A DNA stretch of 64,000 nucleotides, taken from positions 434,001 to 498,000 of the forward strand of contig NZ_FONV01000004.1 of NCBI RefSeq assembly GCF_900113015.1, given 5' to 3'. Made by a program: the position numbers and the translations under genes. This document shows positions 1 through 8,126 of this stretch, piece after piece (position 1 is the stretch's first letter; the number at the start of each line of letters is the position of its first letter). The notes under the pieces are model-generated. The model was not told the DNA's origin and did not search any database. It saw only the letters and a list, made by a program, of their open reading frames with translations. Source of the DNA: Actinoplanes philippinensis (lineage in GTDB: Bacteria; Actinomycetota; Actinomycetes; Mycobacteriales; Micromonosporaceae).

Positions 1-299
1 ACATCGCGGTCCTCGGGGCGGCGGTCCGGTCGGGGGTGCGGGTGGTGGTCGCCGGGATCGACCTGGATCACCGGGGGCAGTTGTTCGCGCCGGTGCGGGC
101 GCTGTTCGAGCTGGCCCCGGCCGAGGTGATCTACCGGCGGGCGGTCTGTGACGTGTGCCGGTCGCTGGACGCGACGCACACGCAGGTGCTGGAGCACGGC
201 AAGCCGATGATCCGCGAGCTGGCCCCGTCGACGGCGCTGCCCGACGACGGGACGTACACGTACGAAGCGCGCTGCCGGCGGTGCGTCGTCCTGCCGTGA
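1..299 (+). CDS. tdk: Thymidine kinase, 3' end only (5' end outside window)
   Basis: The frame is open from the first bases and reads into a C-terminal fragment of about 99 residues. It shows the VVVAGIDLDHRG strand-loop, then a zinc-site CxxC (CDVC), a THTQ element and a closing CxxC (CRRC). This order (GLDxDFRG, CxxC, TQ, CxxC) is that of bacterial type II thymidine kinase, which phosphorylates thymidine with ATP for dTTP salvage in the cytosol. The P-loop and catalytic DExQ segment would lie upstream, outside the window, so the assignment rests on the zinc lasso region alone. An internal GTG at 36 is probably not the start because coding sense continues upstream of it. Confidence 0.72.
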   Translation, partial: IAVLGAAVRSGVRVVVAGIDLDHRGQLFAPVRALFELAPAEVIYRRAVCDVCRSLDATHTQVLEHGKPMIRELAPSTALPDDGTYTYEARCRRCVVLP

Positions 300-348
300 G
301 GCGGACGAACCGGTGGTGGCGGCCACTCATCTCCGCCGGCGATGAGTC

Positions 349-1077
349 TCAGGCCACGCGGGCCCGGAGCATCTCGTAGAGGCGGGCGGCGTCGGCCGGA
401 TCGGGCAGCGGCACCGGCTCGCCTCGCCGCAGCGCGGTCAGCGGAGCGGTCGGCGGGTCGTCGAGCAGCGCCTTCAACGGCGCCGCGGCCTTGGTCGCCG
501 ACTGGCCGAACACCTTCGCGGCGACGCCGACGACAGTGCGCATCGGCTGGTCGAAATGGCGGTGCATGCCGCTGTCGACGAAGAGCGGGTTGTACAGGAC
601 GTACCGGACCCGGCTGCCCGGGTACCGGCCGGCGAACCCGGCGCCGAGCAGGTCGTTCGCCCTCGCCACCTGCATCGTCGCGGTGAACAGCGAGTAGCCG
701 CGGGTCAGGGTCGGGTCGTCCCAGTGGACGTGCCCGGACCGGATGCCGCCGACGCCGCAGAGGTTGAGGATCATCGGGTTCGGGCTGCGTTCCAGGGCCG
801 GGCGCAGACCGTCGGCCAGCAGGTGGCGGGCCAGCACGCCGATCGCGAACGTCCGCTCGTGTCCCTCGGCGGTGACGACCCGCCGGCGGGAGAACTGTCC
901 GGCCGACAGGACCAGCGCGTCGATCCGGTCCGGCAGCCGGTCGATCAGGGCGCGGGTCTGCGCGACCGACGTGAGGTCGGCGTCCGCGCTGCCGAGCGCG
1001 ATCACGTCGCCGTCGAGCGAGGAGGCCAGAGCCCGGCCGATTCCGCGGGTCCCGCCCGCGATCACCACAGTGCGCAT
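349..1077 (-). CDS. SDR-family oxidoreductase, probably catalytically atypical
   Basis: A 242-residue protein that opens with a Rossmann motif (VVIAGGTRGIGRAL) and carries the LVLSAGQ strand typical of short-chain dehydrogenases, so NAD(P) binding is likely. In the active-site helix the tyrosine sits in GYSLFTATMQ, so the lysine expected four residues later is a threonine; the usual Ser-Tyr-Lys triad is not intact. An open frame extends upstream to 1131, but the ATG at 1077 directly precedes the nucleotide-binding strand and is preferred. It faces an HxlR regulator across about 47 bp, a common arrangement in which the regulator controls the oxidoreductase. The substrate is unknown. Confidence 0.85.
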   Translation of the reverse strand: MRTVVIAGGTRGIGRALASSLDGDVIALGSADADLTSVAQTRALIDRLPDRIDALVLSAGQFSRRRVVTAEGHERTFAIGVLARHLLADGLRPALERSPNPMILNLCGVGGIRSGHVHWDDPTLTRGYSLFTATMQVARANDLLGAGFAGRYPGSRVRYVLYNPLFVDSGMHRHFDQPMRTVVGVAAKVFGQSATKAAAPLKALLDDPPTAPLTALRRGEPVPLPDPADAARLYEMLRARVA

Positions 1078-1124
1078 ACTGGGATCGTCCACGCCGCCGG
1101 CCGCGCCCGAAAGAAGGCACATCC

Positions 1125-1505
1125 ATGTCACCGGTCCTGCCGCTGCCCGTCACCTCAGCCGACCGCGAGACGTGCACGGCCACCGATGTGCTGCGGCTCG
1201 TCGGGGAGAAGTGGACCGTCCTGATCCTGGCCGTCCTGCGTGACGGCGGCCCGTCCGGGTTCAACCGGCTGGACCGTACGGTCGAGGGGCTCAGCCGGCG
1301 CATCCTCACCCGCACGCTGCGCGCCCTGGAGGCGGACGGCCTGGTCAGCCGCACGGTCACCGGCTCACACGTCGAATACGCCATCACCGATCTGGGCGCC
1401 TCGCTGCTCCCGCTGATCCTCGCGGTCGGCGAGTGGGCGGTCGAGCACGCCCCGCGCATGGCGGCCGCCCGCGCCGCCTACCACAGCGGCTCACTACAGC
1501 GGTGA
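1125..1505 (+). CDS. HxlR-family winged-helix transcriptional regulator
   Basis: A 126-residue regulator with the HxlR signature: an N-terminal cysteine (Cys17) before the helix DVLRLVGEKWTVLILAVL, then the recognition region GLSRRILTRTLRALEADGLVSR and a beta wing ending YAITDLG. Many members sense thiol-reactive or quinone stress through that cysteine and repress a divergent oxidoreductase or enzyme gene. Here it is divergent from the SDR gene at 349-1077, so the 47-bp gap probably holds the shared operator. No clear palindrome was identified in it. Confidence 0.9.
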   Translation: MSPVLPLPVTSADRETCTATDVLRLVGEKWTVLILAVLRDGGPSGFNRLDRTVEGLSRRILTRTLRALEADGLVSRTVTGSHVEYAITDLGASLLPLILAVGEWAVEHAPRMAAARAAYHSGSLQR

Positions 1506-1512
1506 CGGCTGC

Positions 1513-2340
1513 TCAGCGCTCCTGCCGCAGCGGCTTCCGATAGCGGTGATGGCTGCTCACGACCCGGAAGCCGAGCCTCTCGTACAGGGTGCGGGCGCCC
1601 GCCGGATCGTGCGCCTCGGTCCGCAGCCGGACAGCGCCGCCGTGGTCCGCCAGCGCCCGGGTGAGCAGCGCCGACGCCAGCCCTCGCCGCTGGAAGTCCG
1701 GGTCGACACCGACGTCCTCGACCTCGTCGCCCTGCACCGCCACGAACCCGGCGAGCCGCTCCCCCGACGTCGCCACCAGGAACGACGACCGGTCCGACCG
1801 GCCCAGCCACTCCCGCAGCCGCTCCGCCGGGGGCAGGCTCACGAACGGCCGCCCGGCCCACGCTCGCTGCGCGAGCCGCCACAGAGCACCGGCATCGTCC
1901 ACGGTCGCGGCCCGCACGGCGATCCCTTCCGGCAGATCCCGCAGTGGTACGGACGAAGCCTCCCGCCGCATCCAGACCATCGTGAAGGCCCGTGCGTACC
2001 CCCGGCCGGTCAGCAGCGCCACCCGGTCGTCCTCGCCGTCGTCGGCGTTGCCGCCGAGCATCACCGGCCCGGCCGGCTCACGCTGGGCGGCGAGCCGAGC
2101 CGCGGCCTCCTCGGTGGCGTCGAGCAGCATCCCGCCGAGCCCGCGCCGCCGGTCCGCGGGCCGCACGTGCCCGAGCGTGAGGAACACCCGTACCCCGTCG
2201 TCCTCGGTCCACGACCGCAGCGACGCCCACCCGGCGAGCGTCCCGTCATCGGCGGCCGCGACGAGCGACCACTCCGCCGACGCGAGCCGCTCGCCGGCCG
2301 TGTCCCCGGCCCGCCACGGCCGCAGCTGATACCCCGCCAT
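1513..2340 (-). CDS. Tandem GNAT acetyltransferase
   Basis: A 275-residue protein with two GNAT folds. The N-terminal copy has the acetyl-CoA loop VRPADRRRGLGGMLL, and the C-terminal copy has VDPDFQRRGLASALL followed by ARTLYERLGFR, the classical motifs A and B. Such double-GNAT proteins use acetyl-CoA to modify small amines, peptides or protein N-termini; often only one half is active. The ATG at 2340 is chosen because the domain starts there; the frame continues upstream through the tandem duplication only by chance. The gene ends about 8 bp from the convergent HxlR gene. The acceptor substrate cannot be told from sequence. Confidence 0.88.
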   Translation of the reverse strand: MAGYQLRPWRAGDTAGERLASAEWSLVAAADDGTLAGWASLRSWTEDDGVRVFLTLGHVRPADRRRGLGGMLLDATEEAAARLAAQREPAGPVMLGGNADDGEDDRVALLTGRGYARAFTMVWMRREASSVPLRDLPEGIAVRAATVDDAGALWRLAQRAWAGRPFVSLPPAERLREWLGRSDRSSFLVATSGERLAGFVAVQGDEVEDVGVDPDFQRRGLASALLTRALADHGGAVRLRTEAHDPAGARTLYERLGFRVVSSHHRYRKPLRQER

Positions 2341-2345
2341 GCCTT

Positions 2346-2471
2346 CGCACTCTAGGCACTGCCGCTCGTCAGCGCCGTTCTCAGCCGGGCGGCGACCGGG
2401 CGTTCGACCGCACTCTAGGCACTGCCGCTTGTCAGCGCCGTTCTCAGCCGGGCGGCGACCGGGCGTTCGAC
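2346..2471. repeat. 63-bp tandem duplication at the end of the acyltransferase gene
   Basis: Two adjacent 63-bp copies (2346-2408 and 2409-2471) differ at one base (C versus T inside CGCTCGTC/CGCTTGTC). The copy at 2409-2471 contains the last 18 or so codons and the TAG stop of the acyltransferase gene. The other copy repeats those codons and that stop in the spacer before the GNAT gene. The period is a multiple of three. The near identity suggests a recent slippage or unequal-exchange event that left the reading frame and stop intact. Confidence 0.95.
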
Positions 2472-3515
2472 ACAGCGGTTCACCAGGACGGCCACGCCGA
2501 TCAGGCCCGCGACCACGAGGAGCAGCAGGGTGACCGAGCCGATCGGGGTGGTCCGTCGCAGCAGGTGGACCACGGCGAAGCCGGCGACGTAGTGCAGCAG
2601 GTAGAACGGGTACGTGGCGGCGCCGAGGGTCGCCAGTGGACGCCACCGGATCCGGTCGAGGCGGCCCACTGCCAGCAGCGCCATCGCCGCGAAGCAGACC
2701 GTCACCGCCACGCTCGACGGCGTGTAGGACATGCCGTGGCTCGCCTGCCACGGGTTGCCCTCGTAGTAGTGCAGCGACAGCGCCCAGCTGAACGCGACGA
2801 GCAGCCACAGCTCGGGCCGGGACCCGCGCCGGTGGATCAGGTGGAACGCGATGCCCGCGACGAAGTAGTGCGAGTTGCCGCGCATCACCAGCGCGTCCAG
2901 CCACGGCTGCCCGATCTCGGCGGCCAGCACCGACGCGACGCTCCACAGCAGGCAGAAGGCGACCACGTTGCGGTACGTGACGCCGATCCACACCACGACC
3001 AGGAACAGCAGGTAGAACTTGAGTTCCAGCCAGAGTGTCCAGTAGACGTCGTCGACGCGGGGCTCGCCGAGCGGGTCGGCCAGCAGGAACATGTTGGCCA
3101 GGAACGCGCGGAACGGGACCGGGGTGAACACCCGCGGGTAGGCGACGGCGACCAGTGTCGTGATCGTCATGCAGACCCACAGCACCGGGAACAGCCGGAC
3201 GAACCGGGAGCGCAGGTACTGGCCGGGGGTGCGGTCCCAGGCGGTCATGCAGATCACGAAGCCGCTGATCATGAAGAAGAACGGGACGCCGACCCAGCCG
3301 TACGCCGCCACCCGGTAGAACTCGCCGAAGACCGTCTCGGGCGGGCTGTCCCAGATCCGGATGTTCCCGGTGCCGGCCACCGCCACCAGGTGGAAGAGGG
3401 CCACGCCGAGCGCCGCCACGAACCGGAAGAGGTCCAGCGCCGCCAGGCGCCGCCCGGCCCGCGGCGGTTCGGGGACCGATGGTTCCGTCATCCGGACCGG
3501 TCCGGTGGCCGTCAT
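2415..3515 (-). CDS. Acyltransferase-3 family integral membrane protein
   Basis: A 366-residue polytopic membrane protein. The first helix has the family signature LDLFRFVAALGVALFHL with the conserved arginine-phenylalanine and histidine, and the RLFPVLWV segment follows further on. About ten hydrophobic segments are present. Members transfer acyl groups, often acetyl, to sugars or lipids of the envelope, exopolysaccharide or macrolides. Translation is probably coupled to the upstream SRPBCC gene: that gene's TGA (3518-3520) overlaps a GTG and is followed within a few bases by the ATG at 3515. An internal ATG at 3491 would give 358 residues and is also possible. Its 3' end lies in the 63-bp duplication. 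Confidence 0.88.
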   Translation of the reverse strand: MTATGPVRMTEPSVPEPPRAGRRLAALDLFRFVAALGVALFHLVAVAGTGNIRIWDSPPETVFGEFYRVAAYGWVGVPFFFMISGFVICMTAWDRTPGQYLRSRFVRLFPVLWVCMTITTLVAVAYPRVFTPVPFRAFLANMFLLADPLGEPRVDDVYWTLWLELKFYLLFLVVVWIGVTYRNVVAFCLLWSVASVLAAEIGQPWLDALVMRGNSHYFVAGIAFHLIHRRGSRPELWLLVAFSWALSLHYYEGNPWQASHGMSYTPSSVAVTVCFAAMALLAVGRLDRIRWRPLATLGAATYPFYLLHYVAGFAVVHLLRRTTPIGSVTLLLLVVAGLIGVAVLVNRCVERPVAARLRTALTSGSA

Positions 3516-3517
3516 CG

Positions 3518-4015
3518 TCACGGGGCCGGCTCCGCCACCGGCGCCGGGGTCACCGCACGGAGCAGCCGCACCCACGGCGACCAGCGGGCCGGGTGGCGGA
3601 CCCGGCCGGTGGCGGCGCGTTCGGCGTTGTCCAGCAGGTCGGCGACGAGGGCCTGGTGCGTCCACCGGGTCGCCAGGGGCCAGAGCAGCAGCATCGGGCC
3701 GCGCGGCCGGGCCACCACGATGTGCACCATCTCGGCCCGGTCCGGGGCGAGCGCGCGGACCCACAGCTCGTGGTAACCCTCCATCGGGGCGTCCTCGGTG
3801 AACTCGAAGCGCACGCGCAGCCCCGGCTGGTAGGCGGTGACGGTGTAGCGCAGGGCGCCGTGGCCACCGGTCGCGCCGGCGGCGAGCGGGCGGTCCAGTC
3901 GCAGCGGCTCCCAGTCGACCGGCCAGAGCAGGTCGCCCGGGCCGGCGAGCCGGTCGAGCAGGTTCCCCAGAACCGTGACGGGCGCGGGGATGATGCGGCG
4001 TTGCATGTTGATCAT
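3518..4015 (-). CDS. SRPBCC-like (START-fold) protein
   Basis: A 165-residue soluble protein with the N-terminal pattern of polyketide cyclase/dehydrase-like SRPBCC proteins: a short beta strand, a helix, then strands ALRYTVTAYQPGLRVRFEF and GYHELWVRAL. The ATG at 4015 is supported by GGAG five bases upstream. The fold binds hydrophobic ligands in a central cavity, but no catalytic residue is recognisable. It is the first gene of a two-gene unit with the membrane acyltransferase, suggesting a lipid- or acyl-related role; this is inference from context. Confidence 0.7.
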   Translation of the reverse strand: MINMQRRIIPAPVTVLGNLLDRLAGPGDLLWPVDWEPLRLDRPLAAGATGGHGALRYTVTAYQPGLRVRFEFTEDAPMEGYHELWVRALAPDRAEMVHIVVARPRGPMLLLWPLATRWTHQALVADLLDNAERAATGRVRHPARWSPWVRLLRAVTPAPVAEPAP

Positions 4016-4092
4016 GAAAACTCCGTACGGGCACGGCGAAGCGATTCGCCACCGGAAGGTGTGAATGAGGGGTGTCGTGTGAAGCCGGGTGG

Positions 4093-5331
4093 TTACCGGA
4101 CCGGGCCGGGCAGCGCCTCGCTCAGCTCGGACCAGGTGCCGGTGTCGTCGGGGTCGGCGAGCCGCAGGCCGCGCAGCACCTGGACCAGCTCGGCGTCCGG
4201 CTCGGGCGCGGAGGCCGTCGCCTCGACCAGGTAGGCGCCGTCCGCCGTGTACCGGAAGCAGCGGCCCTGCCCCGGCGCACAGAACGGGTCGACCAGTGGT
4301 GGCTGGGCCGAGGGGTCCGACGTGGGCCAGTTCGAGACGCCCGCCGACGGGTCGTAGGACGGCCAGTTCGAGGGGCCGGAGGACGGGTCGTACGACGGCT
4401 CACCGGACGGATCGTGGGAGGGTCCGCCCGAGGCGCCGGCGTTCGGCTCGACGGAGGTGCCGCCGAAGATGATCGAGAGCTGGTTCTCGCCGTACCACCG
4501 GGGGAAGACCTTGATCCGCAGGTTGTCCAGGCCCTCGCCGGTCAGCGGATCGGCCAGTCCGGCATAGCTCTCCGCCTGCCGGGTGAACCGGGCGTCACCC
4601 CGCTGCAGGTGGGCGCCGGTCACCTCGTCGTCCGAGGTGATGCCCATCGAGCTGAGCTGGTAGCCGGGCGGCAGGTAGGTCATCCGCCAGGGCAGTGCCG
4701 CCGGACGGCTCGGTCCGGCCGGCAGCCGTTCGGCCACGCGCGTCATGTCGGCCCGGCTCAGGTGCCCGTTGCCGGAGTGGATCACCGCCCAGGAGTCCGG
4801 CGCGTACGGCCACGCCAGCACCCCGCCCGGGAGATACCGTCCGGTCACCCCGCCGATCTGCACCGGCTCCCCGCCGCCCACGACGTTCGCGTCGAAGACC
4901 CCGGCCCGGTAGACGACGAGCACCGAGGCGCTGACCTCGACCTGCTGGAAGGTGCCGTCGCCCCGGTTGTACCGGCGGTCGTCGCCGGTCCGCCGGATCC
5001 GGGACTGCTGATAGCCGGGCGTGACGTTGACCGGGTCGCTGACCTCGATGTCGCCCACCGTGTAGCCGGTCACCGTGTACTCGAACGCGGACGCCGGATA
5101 GCGCATCGCGTCCTGGCCGCTCGCCGGAACCGACCGGTTCCCGGCGATGATCTGCGGCATGACCGTGACGCCCACGACCGCCAGCATCGCCGTGGCGGCG
5201 CCGGCCGCCCAGGACGCGCGACGGCGGGCCCGGCGGGTGCGGCCCCCGGCCACGAAGTCGTCGGTGCTGTGGCGCATCGGCGGCTCGCCCGCGTACGCCG
5301 CCTCCAGCAACTCACGCATGTCGCGTGGCAT
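4093..5331 (-). CDS. Single-pass membrane protein encoded with a sigma factor; Pro/Ser/Asp repeat segment
   Basis: A 412-residue protein with an N-terminal cytoplasmic part of about 40 residues, one transmembrane helix (about residues 40-60, AAGAATAMLAVVGVTVMPQI), then an extracytoplasmic domain. It sits where an anti-sigma factor is expected and overlaps the end of the sigma gene by about 20 bp, but the HxxxCxxC zinc-binding anti-sigma motif is absent. Towards the C-terminus (about 4310-4430) there is a low-complexity stretch built from variants of PSYDPS and PSNWPS. An alternative start at 5319 would omit four residues. It may be the sensor or negative regulator of the sigma factor, but sequence alone does not show this. 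Confidence 0.75.
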   Translation of the reverse strand: MPRDMRELLEAAYAGEPPMRHSTDDFVAGGRTRRARRRASWAAGAATAMLAVVGVTVMPQIIAGNRSVPASGQDAMRYPASAFEYTVTGYTVGDIEVSDPVNVTPGYQQSRIRRTGDDRRYNRGDGTFQQVEVSASVLVVYRAGVFDANVVGGGEPVQIGGVTGRYLPGGVLAWPYAPDSWAVIHSGNGHLSRADMTRVAERLPAGPSRPAALPWRMTYLPPGYQLSSMGITSDDEVTGAHLQRGDARFTRQAESYAGLADPLTGEGLDNLRIKVFPRWYGENQLSIIFGGTSVEPNAGASGGPSHDPSGEPSYDPSSGPSNWPSYDPSAGVSNWPTSDPSAQPPLVDPFCAPGQGRCFRYTADGAYLVEATASAPEPDAELVQVLRGLRLADPDDTGTWSELSEALPGPVR

Positions 5332-5854
5332 AGCGCTCCACCTCGTCTGACTCTCCGGCCGGCAGATCGGCGTCGGCACCCAGCACCTCACGCAGCGTCC
5401 GCAGCCCGCGGACGGTGTGGCTCTTCACGGTCGCCTCCGGGCAGTTCAGCGCCTCGGCGGTCTCCTGCACGGACAGGCCCTCGAAATAGCGGAGCACCAG
5501 CACGGCCCGGCGGCGCGTCGGCAACTGGCCGAGGGCGGCGTGGATCCGCAGGCGCTCGTCGACCTGGTGCGCGCCGTCCGGGACGGTCCGCTCCGGGATG
5601 GCGTTGCCGGCCGGTTGCTCGCGCCGCCACCAGGGACGGCGCACCTCGTCGATGGCGGCGCGGACCACCATGCTGCGGGCGTAGCTCTCCGGCCGGTCGA
5701 CGCGCCGCCACCGGGTGTAGAGCTTCGCCAGTGCGGTGAAGACCGCGTCCTCGGCGAGCTGCCAGTCGCCGCAGGTGAGGTACGCGAGGCGGCGCAGCGA
5801 GTGCGCCTGCGCGTCGACGAAACTTCGGTAGTTCGTCTCTTCATCACTGTTCAC
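5312..5854 (-). CDS. SigE-family (ECF-like) RNA polymerase sigma factor
   Basis: A 180-residue sigma factor with region 2 (YRSFVDAQAHSLRRLAYLT followed by DWQLAEDAVFTALAKLY) and region 4 (HAALGQLPTRRRAVLVLRYFEGLSVQETAEALNCPEATVKSHTVRGL, here described as one block with the helix-turn-helix at ETAEALNCPEATVKSH). It lacks regions 1 and 3. This is the SigE/SigM-like family abundant in Micromonosporaceae and Streptomyces, usually directing an envelope or stress regulon and often its own operon. The 97 bp upstream (5855-5951) is unusually AT-rich around 5925-5955 for this genome and probably holds the promoter. Confidence 0.92.
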   Translation of the reverse strand: MNSDEETNYRSFVDAQAHSLRRLAYLTCGDWQLAEDAVFTALAKLYTRWRRVDRPESYARSMVVRAAIDEVRRPWWRREQPAGNAIPERTVPDGAHQVDERLRIHAALGQLPTRRRAVLVLRYFEGLSVQETAEALNCPEATVKSHTVRGLRTLREVLGADADLPAGESDEVERYATRHA

Positions 5855-5951
5855 CAGCCGTGGCTCCTGTCTGTCCGAGCACTAGACGGCCGGAAGGCCC
5901 CGCCGCGGATGCAGCGAGGCCGAAGTAATTTCGGAAAAATTCTTCCCGATC

Positions 5952-7157
5952 TTATTTCCGCTGGTCAACCGGGGGACGAACGGCTCCGGCGATGAGGGCG
6001 GCGAGGCCGAGCAGGGCGGCCACGGTGATCAGGGCGCGCAGCACGGTGATCCGGTCGCCGAGGAAGCCGATGACCGGCGGACCGGCCAGGAACGCGCAGT
6101 AGCCGATCGAGGCGATCACGCTGACCCGGGCGGCGGCGCGGGACGGGTCGTCGCCGCCGGCGCTCATCCCGACCGGGAAGCCCAGCGACGCGCCCAGGCC
6201 CCAGAGCAGGGCGCCGGCGTAGGCGAGGACCGGGTGCGGGGCGAAGACGAACAGGGCGACACCGGCGGTGCCGATCACGGCGAGGATGCGGACCACGGCG
6301 GTACGGCCGTGCCGGTCCAGCAGCGCGGGACCATACCAGCGGCCGATCGTCATGGCGGTGAGGAACCCGGCGAACGCGAGGGTGCCCAGCGCGGGCGACA
6401 CGTGGTGGCCGTCGATGGCGGCGATGCTGATCCAGTCGTTGCCGACGCCCTCGGTGAACGCGAAGGCCAGCACGAACACGCCGATCAGCAGGGTGCGTGG
6501 CTCCTTCCAGGCGGTGAGCGCGCTGACCTTCGGCGCGGACTCGCCGGCGCCGGGCTCGGTCTCGTCGTGGTCGGCGACGAAACGGCCGGCCTGCCAGACG
6601 ACGGCCGCGACCACGAGGGCGGCGACGCCGGTCAGGTGCGCGGCGACCGGGACGCGCAGAGCGACCATGCCCGCGCCGAGCAGGGCGCCGGCGACGGTGC
6701 CGAGGCTGAACCCGGCGTGGAAGCGGGACATGATCGAGCGGCCGAGCCGGCGCTCGACGACGGTGCCCTGCACGTTCATGCCGACGTCCCAGGCGCCGTT
6801 GGCGAACCCGAGCAGGAACAGTCCGATCACGACCGGGACGACGCCGGCAAGGGAGCCGAGGGCGGCGGTGATCAGGCCCACGCCGAGCAGCAGGGCCATC
6901 GCCATGACCGTACGGGAGGAGCCGATCCGGGTGACGACCGGCCCGGAGAGCGGGAGCGCGAGCAGGGAGCCGGCGGCGATGGCGAGCAGCACCATGCCGA
7001 GGGCCGCCGGGTCGAGGCCGAGCTGGTCGCGGACCTGCGGGATGCGGGAGGCCCAGCTGGCGAACGCGAAGCCGGAGCCGATGAAGGCGACGTAGGTGGC
7101 CGTGGTGGCCGCCCGGACCGTTTCCGGCCGTACGGTGGTGAACATGTTTTCGAACAT
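5952..7157 (-). CDS. MFS transporter divergent from a DeoR regulator
   Basis: A 401-residue permease with 12 predicted helices, split by a hydrophilic loop near residue 200 (DHDETEPGAG). The cytoplasmic loop between helices 2 and 3 reads GPVVTRIGSSRTVM, and FANGAWDVGMNVQG in helix 4 resembles sugar (fucose-type) permeases and related MFS proteins. Two in-frame starts exist (7157 and 7145). Divergent orientation with a DeoR/GlpR regulator, a family that usually senses sugar phosphates, suggests carbohydrate or nucleoside transport; this is an inference. Export cannot be excluded. Confidence 0.85.
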   Translation of the reverse strand: MFENMFTTVRPETVRAATTATYVAFIGSGFAFASWASRIPQVRDQLGLDPAALGMVLLAIAAGSLLALPLSGPVVTRIGSSRTVMAMALLLGVGLITAALGSLAGVVPVVIGLFLLGFANGAWDVGMNVQGTVVERRLGRSIMSRFHAGFSLGTVAGALLGAGMVALRVPVAAHLTGVAALVVAAVVWQAGRFVADHDETEPGAGESAPKVSALTAWKEPRTLLIGVFVLAFAFTEGVGNDWISIAAIDGHHVSPALGTLAFAGFLTAMTIGRWYGPALLDRHGRTAVVRILAVIGTAGVALFVFAPHPVLAYAGALLWGLGASLGFPVGMSAGGDDPSRAAARVSVIASIGYCAFLAGPPVIGFLGDRITVLRALITVAALLGLAALIAGAVRPPVDQRK

Positions 7158-7187
7158 AACAAACGCGTTCAGTGTTCGGAACGTTGA
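7144..7187. promoter_or_regulatory. Putative operator pair between MFS and DeoR genes
   Basis: Two related sites lie in the divergent region. ATGTT-TTCG-AACAT (7144-7157) is an inverted repeat that overlaps the MFS starts. TCA-GT-GTTC-G-GAAC-GT-TGA (7169-7187) is a second near-palindrome centred at 7178. Both contain a TGTT..CG.AAC core, consistent with binding of one regulator, most simply the adjacent DeoR-family protein. No experimental motif is known to me for this protein. Confidence 0.45.
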
Positions 7188-7219
7188 GTCGGGGCCATGT
7201 TTGCGGTTCAATGGCGGGC

Positions 7220-7975
7220 ATGACGATCAGTGACCGCCATCGACGGATCCTCGACGCGGTGCAGCAGGCCGGCCAGATCGGTGTCCCCCGGCTGGCCGAG
7301 CTGACCGGCACCTCGGAGATGACCGTCCGCCGGGACCTGGAGCAACTCGCCGACCAGGGCGTGATCGAGCGCTACCGCGGCGGCGCCCGCAGTCTCATGC
7401 TGCGCGGCGAGGAGCCTCCGTTCACGGTACGCGCGCACGACGGCCACGAGGCGAAACGCCGGATCGCCGAGGCCGTGGCCGGCATGATCGCCGATGGCGA
7501 GGCCGTCGTGCTGGACAGCGGCACCACCTGCCTGGAGGTGGCCCGGCTGCTCACCGGCCGGCGGCTCACCGTGATGCCGATGTCGCTGCACGCCGCGAAC
7601 GCGCTGACCGGGGCGCCCCGGCTGCGGCTCCTGCTGCCCGGCGGCGAGCCCCGGCCCGGTGAGCTGGCGCTGACCGGCCCGCTGGCCCTGGCGTCGCTGG
7701 CGGCGCTGCGCTTCGACACGGCGATCCTCGGGTGCTGCGGGCTCACCGCGGACGGGCTCACCGCCTACGACCTGGACGACGCCGCGGTCAAACGCGCGAT
7801 CATCGCCTCCGCGCACCGGGTCGTCGCGCTCGCCGACCCGGCCAAACTCACCCGGACCGCGCTGGCCCACGTGGCGCCGGTGTCCGCCCTCGACGTCGTC
7901 GTCACCACCGAGGACGCCCCCGACGAGCAGACCGGCGCCCTCACCGCAGCCGGCACGATCGTGCGGCGGGTGTGA
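7220..7975 (+). CDS. DeoR/GlpR-family transcriptional regulator
   Basis: A 251-residue regulator with the DeoR helix-turn-helix at the N-terminus (VPRLAELTGTSEMTVRRDLE followed by GVIERYRGGA) and a C-terminal sugar-phosphate sensor domain. The sensor shows VVLDSGTTCLEVARLL and GLTAYDLDDAAVKRAII, matching the phosphosugar-binding isomerase-like fold. Family members usually repress transport or catabolic genes and are released by a phosphorylated sugar. The ATG at 7220 is chosen over upstream in-frame codons because the HTH begins directly after it. The likely target is the divergent MFS gene. Confidence 0.92.
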   Translation: MTISDRHRRILDAVQQAGQIGVPRLAELTGTSEMTVRRDLEQLADQGVIERYRGGARSLMLRGEEPPFTVRAHDGHEAKRRIAEAVAGMIADGEAVVLDSGTTCLEVARLLTGRRLTVMPMSLHAANALTGAPRLRLLLPGGEPRPGELALTGPLALASLAALRFDTAILGCCGLTADGLTAYDLDDAAVKRAIIASAHRVVALADPAKLTRTALAHVAPVSALDVVVTTEDAPDEQTGALTAAGTIVRRV

Positions 7976-8083
7976 GCGCCGGACGTTCCGGTCCAGCCGA
8001 TCTCCGCGCACGATGTCGCGGTGCGCCTCGCCGGGCTGGTGGACCGGCCGGTCCCGGGCCGCGCCGACGACCTCGGCCGTCGG
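7976..8083 (+). pseudogene. Relic of an NmrA/SDR-type NAD(P)-binding protein (C-terminal part)
   Basis: Directly after the DeoR stop, the same-strand frame reads VPVQPISAHDVAVRLAGL and then VDRPVPGRADDLG. This matches the stretch PVQPIAVxDVAxxLxxLxxxPxxGRxxDLGG found about two thirds along NmrA-like SDR proteins. There is no start, no nucleotide-binding half and no continuation of the family after about 8083. The frame runs on in phase into the DUF6891 gene. I read it as the remains of a deleted gene. Confidence 0.65.
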
Positions 8084-8100
8084 GCGCTGATCGGAAACGG

Positions 8101-8126
8101 GCGGCCCGGTGCCCTTGCCGGGCCGC
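8101..8126. terminator. Possible stem-loop terminator before DUF6891 gene
   Basis: GCGGCCCGG (8101-8109) and CCGGGCCGC (8118-8126) form a perfect 9-bp stem with an 8-base loop. No T-run follows, which is usual for actinomycete terminators. It would end DeoR transcription 27 bp before the next start. Confidence 0.55.
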
